Source: Terriglobus roseus
GTDB lineage: Bacteria; Acidobacteriota; Terriglobia; Terriglobales; Acidobacteriaceae
Direction: 5' to 3'
Assembly (NCBI RefSeq): GCF_900102185.1
Contig: NZ_LT629690.1
Location: forward strand, 2,046,001 to 2,110,000
Length of the DNA stretch: 64,000 bases
Both the position numbers and the translations under genes were made by a program. Below the pieces are notes generated by a model. That model saw only the letters and a program-made list of their open reading frames with translations, made no database searches and was not told the DNA's origin. Below are positions 36,574 to 45,854 of this stretch, in pieces (the first letter of the stretch is position 1; every line of letters starts with the position of its first letter).

Positions 36574-38357
36574 GCGCCCACCTCACTGAAGCGTTCGACC
36601 TTGCAAAAGCCACGCAACTCCCTGATAGTGTGCCGACCGCAGAACTCCAAGAACGACTCTCCCTGGACGGCTTGTTCCATGTACTGCTTCATGATGTTGT
36701 GCAGCGCGGATTGGACTTCTTTATAAGGCAACCCGGGAAATAGCTCTCGAGCCAGCGCTTGATCGTTGTCAGCACCACCGCCCACGCTCACCTGATAGCC
36801 GGGCTCGCCACCGATCTTCACTCCCATCAAACCGATATCGCCAATGTAGTGTTGTGCACAGGAGTGAGAGCAACCGGTGACGTGGAGGTTGATCGGCTGA
36901 AGAACCGGAAACGTTGCATCAAGTGAAGTTGCAAGTTCAAGAGCATGTCCTTTGGTGTCAGTCGCTGCGAAACGACATCCACGACTTCCTGTGCATGCCA
37001 CCGTACCGCTCAACACACGACCTCCTTCAACTTCGAGTCCGGCATTTCGAAGAGCTTCACGAGCCGCATCTAAGTTCTGCGTTGTGATGTTCGGCAGCAG
37101 CAGGTTTTGCCAGACGGTCAGGCGAATTTCTCCCGATCCATACCGATCGGCGACATCGGCAAGTGCGCGCGCTTGACCAACGGGAAGCCAACCCACAGGA
37201 ACAACCACTCCGATGTAGTGCAATCCCACTTGCGGTTGTGCATGGATGCCAAGATGGGCTGTACGGTCAATCGCATTCCGCGCCTCAGACTCTTGTGCCG
37301 AGATCCGTACGATTGGAAATGTCAGTTTCCTCTCTGTCTCTTCAAGAAAACGACCTGTCCCCCACTTGTCGATCAGGTACTTTAAACGAGCCTTTTTACG
37401 GTCGGTTCGATCACCATGTTCTGCAAAGACACGCACCATGGCGGCTGCAACAGCAACCAATTGGTCCGGCCGCAACAGCAAACCACAGTCGGATGCGAAC
37501 TGCCGGTGCCCCGTGATCCCGCATAGCAACACGCGAAAGTAAACACCAGAGGGGACAGACTTTCCTTCCGCGATACGAACAGCAAGAAAGCCGATGTCGT
37601 TTGTATCTGCGAGTGTGCTAATCGTGCCGCCACCATCAAATGCGATATTGAATTTGCGCGGCAGCCCGAACATATCGCGAGAGTTGAGGATGTAGGACTG
37701 GAGCGCGTTCGCATACGGCCTCACGTCGATTAGTTCTGCAGCATCAATCCCCGCAAGTGGAGATGCCGTGATGTTCCGGATGTTGTCCGCACCTGCTCCC
37801 TGTGATGTCATACCAAGGGCTCGCACTGCATTCAAAACATCAACGATAGATCGCGGGGCAAATTCTCGAATCTGGATTCCGGCACGTGTCGTGATGTCGA
37901 GACGGCCGCAACCAAATTGCTCTGCGATATCCGCCAGCCCTCTTAACTGATCGGTGCTTACAATTCCGCCCGGTGCGCGGAGACGCATCATGAAACTATC
38001 CTGCGCTGGAGCTACATGAAACAATCCATGGAACTTGAAGCGATAGCGCAACTCAGCATTGGGAACTTTGTCTTCCGCCGCATGCTCGAGCAATTCATCC
38101 CACAGATCCAAAGGATTGGATTCATACTTCCAGCGTTCTTCCGCGCATAAGTCTTCTACGGGTGTGTTGAAGAACGTTGGAGCATCCGCCAGATTCGGTC
38201 CACCAAGATTCGGATCGGCACTGAATTGTCCCGAACCGACCTGTCCCACATAGGGATAGTTTTGAGCGACCGCAGCGAAAAAGCCCTGCAGATAGGCCTT
38301 TTGCTCCGACAAGAACTCTCCGGAGGCAATGATTTCAGGTGCTTGAACCTCTGCCAT
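36570..38357 (-). CDS. nirA: Siroheme nitrite reductase (NirA-type)
   Basis: 595 aa from the ATG at 38357; a GTG six codons earlier also opens the frame, but AGGAAGAG lies just before this ATG. It reduces nitrite to ammonium using a coupled siroheme/[4Fe-4S] centre. The cluster ligands are C455-x5-C461 and C496-x3-C500 (ACTGSRGCRFA; TGCSHSCAQHYIGDIGL). Two pseudo-repeats of the ferrite-reductase domain are visible (GLFHVAPAQDSFMMRLRAPGG; GLHYIGVVVPVGWLPVGQ). It is first in the run with the CysJ-like diflavin reductase, DmsBC fusion and nitrate reductase. A sulfite reductase role is possible but context favours nitrite. Confidence 0.9.
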   Translation of the reverse strand: MAEVQAPEIIASGEFLSEQKAYLQGFFAAVAQNYPYVGQVGSGQFSADPNLGGPNLADAPTFFNTPVEDLCAEERWKYESNPLDLWDELLEHAAEDKVPNAELRYRFKFHGLFHVAPAQDSFMMRLRAPGGIVSTDQLRGLADIAEQFGCGRLDITTRAGIQIREFAPRSIVDVLNAVRALGMTSQGAGADNIRNITASPLAGIDAAELIDVRPYANALQSYILNSRDMFGLPRKFNIAFDGGGTISTLADTNDIGFLAVRIAEGKSVPSGVYFRVLLCGITGHRQFASDCGLLLRPDQLVAVAAAMVRVFAEHGDRTDRKKARLKYLIDKWGTGRFLEETERKLTFPIVRISAQESEARNAIDRTAHLGIHAQPQVGLHYIGVVVPVGWLPVGQARALADVADRYGSGEIRLTVWQNLLLPNITTQNLDAAREALRNAGLEVEGGRVLSGTVACTGSRGCRFAATDTKGHALELATSLDATFPVLQPINLHVTGCSHSCAQHYIGDIGLMGVKIGGEPGYQVSVGGGADNDQALARELFPGLPYKEVQSALHNIMKQYMEQAVQGESFLEFCGRHTIRELRGFCKVERFSEVGA

Positions 38358-38751
38358 GGCAACTCTTCCTCGCACTGCATCAAGTAGGCGAGCCCAGAGT
38401 CAAAGATTCGGAGTGGGTCAGCGGCACAAGCTTCGAGAACACGCGGACGCACACTCAATCGCGAATCGAGTGACATCTGGGCTCATCGTGGAGCTTGTTT
38501 CGTAACGCTGGAACCGGCGCACCTTGGGGCCAGTCAAAAGAAGGAAGGAAGCTGTCCGGCAGTCATGGCAGGACGTACTTCAATACGCGAAGTATGACAT
38601 GACACGTTCCGAACCGCAATGGGAAAGATTCCTAACCATCGCCAAGGATCATGTTCTGGGCCGGCACAGAATGCAGTTCGAACACGTTACACTCAAGAAA
38701 CTTCGGCAGTTTTCTGTTTTAACCGCTGCCCATTCTCTTTGGGAGTAATGC
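38358..38751. promoter_or_regulatory. Divergent control region between nitrite reductase operon and HemD-GAF-ANTAR gene
   Basis: 394 bp. On the minus strand this is a long potential leader for the nitrite reductase mRNA, the kind of place where ANTAR proteins act. It holds an imperfect 21-bp inverted repeat at 38452-38472 (arms CACTCAAT / ATCGAGTG, one G-T pair) and a second at 38576-38594 (TACTTC / GAAGTA). I looked for the paired hexaloop hairpins and a terminator used by known ANTAR systems and could not establish them by eye. Confidence 0.5.
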
Positions 38752-40395
38752 ATGCGTCATGCCAGCTTCGATGGTCTGCGAGTGCTATCGCTTGAGACCC
38801 GTCGCGCCCGCGAAGTCGAAAAGCTGATCCGCACGTATAACGGCGACCCCATCGTAGTGTCCGCGATGCGAGAGATTCCCCTCGAATCGAATACCGATTG
38901 CTTCGCATTCGGGGAACGTCTACTCAACGGCGACTTCGATCTCCTAATCTTTCTGACAGGGATCGGGGTCACCAAACTCCTCCAGACTTTAGAGACCAGG
39001 TATTCACAGGGCGCAATCCTGGAGCAATTCCGAAAACGTGAAGTGGTCACGCGTGGAGTGAAGCCTGTTGCCGTTTTACGGGAGCTTCAGGTGCCCGTGT
39101 CCGCGTCGACTGAGGAACCCAGCACATGGCATGAAGTGCTTGCACTGCTCGATTCGCAGTATGGGCAGCAGCTCGGCGGGTTTCGCGTTGCGGTACAGGA
39201 ATACGGCGCAACCAATCCGGAATTCATCGCGGAGCTGGTTGGTCGTTGCGCAGAGGTTACAAAGGTTCCCGTATATCAATGGGGCCTGCCACTTGATCTC
39301 GAACCATTGCGCGATGCAGTACGCCGCCTTTGCGACGGTGAAATTGACGTTGTCTTGTTCATGACCGCAGTACAGGTGATTCATCTGTTCCAAATCGCTG
39401 ATGAATTGGGTTTACGCGAGATGCTGAGTATCGCCTTGCAGCAAGCCATGGTCGTTTCGATTGGACCCACTACCACTGAGGAGTTGAAGCATTACGGCGT
39501 TCAGCCAGACTTCGAGCCTTCGCGTCCTCGCATGGGCTTCATGGTGAATGAAGCTGCACAATACGCCAAGAAGCTTCTGGCCGAGAAGAGATCAGTGCAA
39601 ACGTCGTCTATCGCCGCACCCAACGTGAGACCGCGTCCACCCTACCGAGGGAGCGTGCAACAGGTCGCACCTTCTACTTCTGCGATGTCTGGATTCCGAG
39701 ACGGCTTGGCTCCGTTTGACGTGCTGCAGGAAATTAGCAGTCATATCGCATCTACGGACCCACTTCACGTCACACTGTCGCGTATCGTGACGCTCGTGTC
39801 CATCGTCATTCCATGTGATTCATGCTTTCTGTACACACTGGAAGATGACAAACTTGTCTTACGCGCCTCACGGAATCCCCATACGGAAGAACTCGACCAT
39901 CTCAATCTCTCCATCGGCGAAGGCGTTACCGGTTGGGTTGCAGAGCATCGTGAAACCGTTGCTATTCCGGAACGAGCAAGTGAAGACCCTCGCTTCAGTG
40001 CGTTCGTCAGTCTGCCGGAGGACCGCTTCGAAGCGATGCTGTGCGCACCGGTAAGCTGCGCAAATCGCGTCGTCGGAGTTCTGAATGTGCAGCACAGGCA
40101 GCCCTATCAACATAGCGAGTTGGAGCAGAGAATGCTCTCCACAGTTGGCATTCTCGTAGGAGCAGAAATTGAACGCGCTCGTCTCGAAACGGAGAACTCT
40201 GTCCTCACAAACAGGCTCGAAACTCGGAAGCTAGTCGATCGCGCCAAAGGCATCTTGCAGCGTGATCTGAATCTCTTCGAGGACGACGCATACCGAAACA
40301 TGCAGCGAGAAAGCCGGCAGCGAAGAAAGTCCATGCGCGAAATCGCTGAAGCAATTCTCTTGGCTGACAGCTTGAGACGCGACAAGAACGTTTAA
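38752..40395 (+). CDS. HemD-GAF-ANTAR fusion, probable nitrate-locus regulator
   Basis: 547 aa with three parts. Residues about 8-270 match uroporphyrinogen-III synthase (HemD): LRVLSLETRRAREVEKL, FDLLIFLTGIGV, VPVYQWGLPLDLEPLRDAV, IDVVLFMTAVQV, VSIGPTTTEELKHYG. Residues about 321-475 are a GAF domain (FDVLQEISSHIA, NLSIGEGVTGWVAEHRE, AMLCAPVSCANRVVGVLNVQ). Residues about 478-540 are an ANTAR RNA-binding domain (RKLVDRAKGILQRDLNLFEDDAY, IAEAILLADSL). ANTAR proteins such as NasR and NasT relieve termination in nitrate-assimilation leaders. It is divergent from the nitrite reductase operon. GGGAG lies 7 nt before the ATG. The HemD part may sense a siroheme precursor rather than catalyse. Confidence 0.88.
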   Translation: MRHASFDGLRVLSLETRRAREVEKLIRTYNGDPIVVSAMREIPLESNTDCFAFGERLLNGDFDLLIFLTGIGVTKLLQTLETRYSQGAILEQFRKREVVTRGVKPVAVLRELQVPVSASTEEPSTWHEVLALLDSQYGQQLGGFRVAVQEYGATNPEFIAELVGRCAEVTKVPVYQWGLPLDLEPLRDAVRRLCDGEIDVVLFMTAVQVIHLFQIADELGLREMLSIALQQAMVVSIGPTTTEELKHYGVQPDFEPSRPRMGFMVNEAAQYAKKLLAEKRSVQTSSIAAPNVRPRPPYRGSVQQVAPSTSAMSGFRDGLAPFDVLQEISSHIASTDPLHVTLSRIVTLVSIVIPCDSCFLYTLEDDKLVLRASRNPHTEELDHLNLSIGEGVTGWVAEHRETVAIPERASEDPRFSAFVSLPEDRFEAMLCAPVSCANRVVGVLNVQHRQPYQHSELEQRMLSTVGILVGAEIERARLETENSVLTNRLETRKLVDRAKGILQRDLNLFEDDAYRNMQRESRQRRKSMREIAEAILLADSLRRDKNV

Positions 40396-40902
40396 TCCAC
40401 CCATTGCCGATTTGGTAAAAGTTGCGAGACACTATGTCGAGCTGCAGGGGTATCTGCAGGCAATGTCATGGAGAGGATCAAAGAGATCTTGCCGCGTTCC
40501 CTCCTGACGACTCCAGTCATCAGGAGACGCAGAACAAAACCATACTGCACCCTTTCTCAGAAGATTACCCTACCGAACTAGCTCTGATGTATGGACTTCG
40601 AAGGCTAGCTCCGTACGGGTACGGACAGCGCGGCTCCCCTCACCATTGCGGCTGCTCACAGTCATTACCTCGTCCGCTGCCAAGCCATCACTCGCATGGA
40701 GAGATCGGACGACGGCTCGTCCGCCTTGCTGGAGCTAAAGAGACCAACCCAATCTCGTCGGGCCAGCCATTTCGCCGAGCATAGCGCGATTCCAGATGGG
40801 AAAATTGCCTGTTCCAGAAAAATGTTTTTAGGGGTGTCACATCCCCCAAATGGGGTGTTGAAAGCATCTTGCCGGAGGCCGACAAACCGTTCATCTTAAG
40901 AG
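40396..40902. other. Intergenic stretch between the regulator gene and the mobile element
   Basis: About 500 bp with no supported gene. A small perfect inverted repeat (TCCGTAC/GTACGGA, 40610-40625) and short G/C hairpins at about 40830-40858 were seen, without a clear T-run. Before insertion of the element this would have been the region downstream of the tRNA-Glu gene. Confidence 0.4.
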
Positions 40903-40956
40903 GGTTTTTGGTAGCGATACCGGGGCTCGAACCCGGACTCTTCGCCTTGAGAGGGC
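40903..40956 (-). repeat. Left attachment site: displaced 3' part of tRNA-Glu
   Basis: A 54-bp copy of the 3' end of tRNA-Glu, covering the anticodon arm, T arm, acceptor 3' strand and CCA, with no 5' half. It differs from the right copy at 40920 and 40936, and the two changes form a complementary C-G pair in the T stem, so it is a real former tRNA end and not random decay. Confidence 0.9.
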
Positions 40957-41082
40957 AATTTTCAGGGTTTGCAGCGAGTTGCACCGCGCTGCACCGAGCT
41001 ACATAACCCTTTCTTTTATATATACTTGCAGCGATTTATCTTTTGCAATGCCTTGCAGGGAAACGCAGAATTACCGGTACAA

Positions 41083-41104
41083 AAGTGCCACCAAAGTGCC
41101 ACCA
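41083..41104. repeat. Integrase arm-type sites, left end (two 11-bp repeats)
   Basis: AAGTGCCACCA occurs twice head to tail, at 41083-41093 and 41094-41104, just before the integrase gene. The same 11-mer occurs in four near copies at the right end of the element. Repeats at both ends near the att sites are typical of arm-type binding sites for the N-terminal domain of tyrosine integrases. Confidence 0.75.
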
Positions 41105-41134
41105 AGAATTTTATGATGTTTTTGGGGGCTTCAG

Positions 41135-42310
41135 ATGGCGAGACGACCGAAGGAAATTCGAGGCATCAAGTTCCGACCAGATAGAGGCACCTGGGAGGCC
41201 CAATACAAGGCTGACGGGAGCCGTGTCCGGAAGAACTTCACGGATCGGCAAGCAGCCCTCGATTGGTTAGAGACAGCCAAAGGGCTACGCCATAAAGAGG
41301 GTGTCGCTTCCCTGCCTTCCAGTGCGCTGGAGCCGATCCTCACGGTAGCTGAGAAGAAAGAGTTGCAGAAGTATCGAGCTGACACCTTGCTGCTCGGTGA
41401 ACTCTGCGATCAGTACCTTGCCCATATCCAGAACCCGAACAACCCGGAACGTCCGAAAGACCAGGTGAATCCGCCGCAGCGTGTTGGGGCTATCAAGGAT
41501 GCTTTCGGTCATCGTCCTGCCGTGTCTCTGGAGCCATATGAAATCAAGGATTGGCTCATCTCGCTCGGTCGTGCTGCTGCGACGTTGAATCGCTACAAGT
41601 CCACGCTATCGGCGATCTATACCTACGCGAAGGAACGGAAGTTCGTCGAGTCGAACCCCTGTCGTGATGTTGCACACTTTGCCGTCACACTCGGGATTCC
41701 CCGATGGATGAGCGATGCCGAAGAGGATCGACTCCGGGCCGTTCTGGAACGCTGGATTGCAGAGACGCCCGAAGACTACGAGATGACCCGCCTGGAGCTG
41801 CGCGAGCATCCGAACGAAATCACTGTTGGCTCACAAACCGGCATGCGCAAAGGCAATCAGTACGCGCTCACATGGCCGGATGTGAACTTCAAGCTGCGCC
41901 TCATTACTCTGCCTGACACGAAGACCGGCGTACCTCATACGGTTCCGATGACAGATGACGTATTCGAAGCGCTGAAGGATCAGCAAGACATTCAAGCCCG
42001 GATGCAGGAACTACGCGGTCACAAAGAGACCAAGACGATGAAGCTCGATGGTAGGGTGTTCACCATTCGAGAGAACCGTGAATGGTTTGAGAAGGCAAAG
42101 AGAGAAGCTGGCATCACTGATTTGGGATGGCATCAACTGAGCCGCCACACGGCTGGCTCCCGCCTCGCAGCGAATAATGCGAATCAAAGAGTGATTCAGG
42201 AAGTGCTAGGGCACAAGACGATTGCCATGAGCGCCCGGTATACACATCTCAGCAAGGCACACGTTTCGAGCGAGATGAATGCGGCGTTGTCCCGTAGCCG
42301 TAAAGCCTAG
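41135..42310 (+). CDS. int: Tyrosine recombinase / phage-type integrase
   Basis: 391 aa; catalyses integration and excision between attP and the tRNA-Glu site. It has an N-terminal arm-binding part (about 1-65), a SAM-like core-binding domain (about 85-175) and a catalytic domain with the active-site set: Arg near 238 (TGMRKGNQYAL), His-x-x-Arg near 332-335 (WHQLSRHTAG), His near 358 (LGHKTIAMS) and the nucleophile Tyr near 369 (ARYTHLS). It lies 180 bp inside the left att repeat and reads inward. Confidence 0.95.
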   Translation: MARRPKEIRGIKFRPDRGTWEAQYKADGSRVRKNFTDRQAALDWLETAKGLRHKEGVASLPSSALEPILTVAEKKELQKYRADTLLLGELCDQYLAHIQNPNNPERPKDQVNPPQRVGAIKDAFGHRPAVSLEPYEIKDWLISLGRAAATLNRYKSTLSAIYTYAKERKFVESNPCRDVAHFAVTLGIPRWMSDAEEDRLRAVLERWIAETPEDYEMTRLELREHPNEITVGSQTGMRKGNQYALTWPDVNFKLRLITLPDTKTGVPHTVPMTDDVFEALKDQQDIQARMQELRGHKETKTMKLDGRVFTIRENREWFEKAKREAGITDLGWHQLSRHTAGSRLAANNANQRVIQEVLGHKTIAMSARYTHLSKAHVSSEMNAALSRSRKA

Positions 42311-42502
42311 CGCGTTTTCGCTCTGATGGCATCTGGTGCTTTGAGCACAGAGGAGCAGACATGCTCCTCATACCGGGCAATCTTCGCGGCAAGGGTGGCA
42401 GTCAAGGCCGTGCGAAGCGCGCCGCGCAGCGGGCGAAGCGCCTTTACGGACGCCTTTGCCGCGAGTATGTCGGGGCATGCAACGCCTTGCTGGCGATAAC
42501 GA

Positions 42503-42745
42503 TTAGGCAACTATGCGCTCCGGATGATCGCCGCGCGCGTAGCGCCGGAGGTCTGCTACTGGAACCAGTACCCTTCCTCCGATTCGTCTTGTGGGCAGTT
42601 TGTGGTTGGCAATCAGGTAGTCAAGCCCACGCTGGCTGATCGAAAGTAGCTGAGCGGCCTCGCCACGACTGACGAGCAGCTTCTCTTCGGCGGGAATCAT
42701 GGCTCGCGCTGGTGGCTTCCTCTGTGTCACGTTTACTGGCTGCAT
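42503..42745 (-). CDS. Excisionase-like helix-turn-helix protein
   Basis: 80-aa small DNA-binding protein. Residues about 22-70 (LLVSRGEAAQLLSISQRGLD, YLIANHKLPTRRIGGRVLV, VADLRRYARG) fit the excisionase/MerR-like winged helix that directs the integrase toward excision. A strong GGGAGG stands 8 nt before the ATG. It lies between the integrase gene and the relaxase gene on the minus strand. A role as a relaxase-region repressor is also possible. Confidence 0.85.
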   Translation of the reverse strand: MQPVNVTQRKPPARAMIPAEEKLLVSRGEAAQLLSISQRGLDYLIANHKLPTRRIGGRVLVPVADLRRYARGDHPERIVA

Positions 42746-42772
42746 CGTGCGATCCTCCCAAGATTTCGTTAC

Positions 42773-45538
42773 CTATAAACCCAATCCGTATCCCATACTC
42801 CGCTCGACCACATGCTCTGAAGCTGGCCCGATCTTCTGTGGTGCTCCAGGCATAGCCAACTCTGGCTGGAGTGCGCTCTTATGCGAAACATCGTGGCTCA
42901 ACGCCTGCACCAGCTTCTCGCGGTCGTTGGTGAATATCTGCGCGTCCCATTGTCCGCGTGATACAGAGACGTAGGCCATGCGGTGATTCAGCAGGTCGTT
43001 GGCTCCAAGCTCTGTGTCTGCATGAATCAACACACGCTCAGCCGTCAGCCCCTGGCTTGAATGGCTCGTGACCGCATAGCCGTGATCGATATGCGGAAAG
43101 CGGTTCGTCACCACCTCAACACTGCGGCCACTCTCCAGCTTCAGACGCATTGCGCCATCCGTGCCAATCTGTTCAATGTTTGCGAGCTCTCGATTCGCAA
43201 CCTTCAAGTCTTGATTGGGTGCCGTGAACTGAACACGATCTCCGATAGAGAATGTTTTCTCTTCGGCTCTGTAGACAGAAACGCCCATCTGACGACGCGG
43301 ATCGTATGTAGCCTGCTCACCGTTGCCACGCATCACCGTGAGCAGATTGTTCTGTCCATCCACGGCTACCACTCGCGCGTACTCACCTTTGGCGATGCCG
43401 GTTTCCTTCGATGTCCGTGAATAGTGCAGCACATCATTGGGCTGATACCTCTGCGCCCAGCTACGATCTGCTCCAGTCAACTCCTGTCTAGGCACAAGCG
43501 TCTGGATCGTATGCTCTCGCTTGCTGACCTTGCCCTTCTCCTGTAGCTCACGATGAATCGCAGTGTTGATCTCGGCACGGGAGCGGTTGTCGGGTGACAC
43601 AACGAGTGTGTTTTCCGGCGAAGCGGCATACTCTCTCGCGATTGCAGAGATGCGAGCTTCGCGCCCAATCACTTCATGCACGCGGCCTTGGATGTCGAGG
43701 TTTTCGATAGCCGCTGCAACCTGGCCGCGCGCCAGCAGTTCGACGACCTCTTTCAATTCCGGATCGCGTTGGCGAAGAATCTCATCCAGCTTGACCGTGT
43801 GCATCCCGGCTTCCTGAAGCTGGTCGAACGGACGCCCCGCCTCTACGCCCTCATGCTGGCGCACGTCGCCCACTAACAACACTCGGTCATTGCGATGAAG
43901 ACTAGAAAGAAACTCGTGCATTTGCCGAGTGGATGCGAGCGAGGATTCGTCCAGCACGAATAGACGCTTCTCGCCCGCATCAGGCCTTTCACCTCTGGCA
44001 AGATGATGCTGAAGCGTCGATGTTGTCATTCCAGCTTCAGCCAACTTCTGCGCTGCACGACTGGTCGGGGCAAAGCCGGTCACTCGATAGCCTTCGGACT
44101 CGGCCCCTTCACGAACGACAGCAAGCGTCGTGGTCTTGCCCGCTCCCGCCACCCCATCAAGGCCGATGATCTTCTCGCGCGTAACGAAGATGTCATCCAC
44201 TGCGGCAAGCTGAGACTTGCTCAACTCTGGATGACGATCTTCAGTCTGGATTCGCAGAATCGGAGAGACGAGCATCGTGCTTTCGGAGCGACCTTCATTG
44301 TTCTTCTGCACAAAGCCAAGCATTTCCCTTTCCAGTCGAACCATCTCAGAGGTGGTGTACTGTGGTGCAGCTCTTCCATCAGAACGCTCGACCTTACGAA
44401 ACTCTCCATGCCGTACTCTCTGGTCGAACTCTTGGCGTACCTGGCTGTAAGTAGCACGGCCCATGCTGCGATCCATTGCCGCTTGCAGGATGCTCCGCTC
44501 ATCCTGCACGGCTGAACGCTCGAAGACATGATTGCGCGAATAGGTGATCGACTGCTGGGCCGTCTTCTCTGGTCGCTCCTCGATTCCCTGTTCCCGTCCT
44601 TGCGCCTTTGCCACTACCTGCCCCGGTTGGTTGCCAAATTTAGCCGCGAGATCACGATGTCGTTCTAAGACCTCGTCACGCGAAAGCAGGTCTTTTCCAT
44701 CTCGCGTTCGATGAGCCGCAACCTGCGCTGCTCCTGCACCGTCGCGGCCAATCTCGTGGAGATGTTCTTTGATCTGAGCACGCCGTGGGCTTGATGCTTC
44801 CAGATACTCTTGCGAATACCCCTTGATCTCCGGCTGTCCGTGTACGCCACGCTCAATCTCATAACCAAGCACCTGCAACCTAATGGCAAGCTCGGAACGA
44901 TACACGCTCGTCGCATAGTGCTGCGACTGGAAGAGGCTTCGTTCTTGTAAGGCTCGCGTCTGTCCGTTGTCGCGCTCTGTGATGTTGAAGATCACTGCGT
45001 GCGTGTGAAGCTGAGGAGCAGCGTATCCATCAACCGGTCTCGCGGTGTCATGTTCAAAAGTGGCTGCAACAAATTTGCCCGTCGTTTCCGGTGCGTGAAT
45101 ATTGCCGATACGAGCTTGGGTATACCGCTCCAGTTCATGCAGTGCAACGCGAACGCTTTCACGATGGGCATCACGCACACGCTCATCCCCACCAACTAGC
45201 GCGGTGATCGATACAGACTTGGGAGCGGAAAACGTAGCGTCCCACCCTGCACGATGTTCTGCGCTTGTGATCTGCTTGCCATACTCGTTCTCATACGTTC
45301 TTGCAGGCTGGTGCTTCACAAGCTGCGCTGCACTCACTGGATGTTGGCCTTCACTCAGCAGAGCGAACTGTCCATCTGCGACGGAGCTTTGCAAACCCCA
45401 TTCACGAGCAAGCTGTCCTTGCCACTCGCTGTGCCCCTGCCGATCACGGCTCCAGTAGTTCTGCTTCTCAGACGTAAACTCTCGCGCATGGTATGTGCGG
45501 GCTTGATTGGCCGATAGCGCTTTGGAGAGAGTCAACAT
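42773..45538 (-). CDS. MobF-family relaxase/helicase (TrwC/TraI type)
   Basis: 921 aa from the ATG at 45538; a TTG 13 codons upstream also opens the frame, but MobF proteins begin near 'MLTLSKAL' and GAGG precedes this ATG. The relaxase domain (about 1-290) has the candidate nicking tyrosines Y16 and Y28 and the metal triad H163, H178, H180 (PQLHTHAVIFN). The C-terminal part is a RecD-like 5'-3' helicase with Walker A GVAGAGKTTT and Walker B VLDESSLAS. It nicks oriT and unwinds the transferred strand. This is the main transfer gene of the element. Confidence 0.95.
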   Translation of the reverse strand: MLTLSKALSANQARTYHAREFTSEKQNYWSRDRQGHSEWQGQLAREWGLQSSVADGQFALLSEGQHPVSAAQLVKHQPARTYENEYGKQITSAEHRAGWDATFSAPKSVSITALVGGDERVRDAHRESVRVALHELERYTQARIGNIHAPETTGKFVAATFEHDTARPVDGYAAPQLHTHAVIFNITERDNGQTRALQERSLFQSQHYATSVYRSELAIRLQVLGYEIERGVHGQPEIKGYSQEYLEASSPRRAQIKEHLHEIGRDGAGAAQVAAHRTRDGKDLLSRDEVLERHRDLAAKFGNQPGQVVAKAQGREQGIEERPEKTAQQSITYSRNHVFERSAVQDERSILQAAMDRSMGRATYSQVRQEFDQRVRHGEFRKVERSDGRAAPQYTTSEMVRLEREMLGFVQKNNEGRSESTMLVSPILRIQTEDRHPELSKSQLAAVDDIFVTREKIIGLDGVAGAGKTTTLAVVREGAESEGYRVTGFAPTSRAAQKLAEAGMTTSTLQHHLARGERPDAGEKRLFVLDESSLASTRQMHEFLSSLHRNDRVLLVGDVRQHEGVEAGRPFDQLQEAGMHTVKLDEILRQRDPELKEVVELLARGQVAAAIENLDIQGRVHEVIGREARISAIAREYAASPENTLVVSPDNRSRAEINTAIHRELQEKGKVSKREHTIQTLVPRQELTGADRSWAQRYQPNDVLHYSRTSKETGIAKGEYARVVAVDGQNNLLTVMRGNGEQATYDPRRQMGVSVYRAEEKTFSIGDRVQFTAPNQDLKVANRELANIEQIGTDGAMRLKLESGRSVEVVTNRFPHIDHGYAVTSHSSQGLTAERVLIHADTELGANDLLNHRMAYVSVSRGQWDAQIFTNDREKLVQALSHDVSHKSALQPELAMPGAPQKIGPASEHVVERSMGYGLGL

Positions 45539-45854
45539 GCGTAGAAGCCTCAACACATGAACTGCAAAGTCTCGCAACTGCTTGCTGCATAGCGTAACCC
45601 CTAACGTGGAAATAAGGGGCGCAATTCTAAGATTTATTTTTATGCACGATCATGCGTTTACCCCTATGGATATTGGTCGAATGCGCTATTCGCATTGAAT
45701 TAGATAGCCAATTAGAGAATGAACGGAGGGGCGATAAGTGATCGAATTTGACCTTGAATCATCATCTCTACGCAAGCAATTCTTCGTGCTTATTCCATCT
45801 GTTTAGTGGAGAGCATTGCGGCCTGTGAGCAGTCGCTCGGAAGTGCGTTTATAG
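45539..45854. other. Candidate origin of transfer (oriT) region
   Basis: 316 bp between the relaxase gene and the membrane-protein gene, AT-richer than its surroundings. It contains a 6-bp perfect inverted repeat AATGCG-CTATT-CGCATT at 45680-45696, nested within ATTGG (45672-45676) and CCAAT (45708-45712). A CCCCT/AGGGG pair also occurs near 45598-45619. MobF oriTs carry inverted repeats beside the nic site and usually lie next to the relaxase gene. No nic site can be assigned from sequence alone. Confidence 0.5.

Noticed and set aside
38524-38748. 74-residue plus-strand frame before the HemD-GAF-ANTAR gene
   Set aside because: TTG start, no ribosome site, no known domain, and it fills the divergent control region of the nitrite reductase operon.
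40610-40625. Small inverted repeat TCCGTAC/GTACGGA
   Set aside because: Only 7 bp with a 2-bp loop and no T-run or adjacent gene end; not distinguishable from chance.
40860-40985. Protein-like translations over the tRNA fragment
   Set aside because: Phrases such as SPGSSPGIATKN are the usual reading of a tRNA 3' end in a coding frame, not a gene.
42307-42510. 67-residue frame between the integrase and excisionase genes
   Set aside because: TTG start just after the excisionase stop, Ala/Arg-rich composition and no conserved motif; coupling is possible but unsupported.
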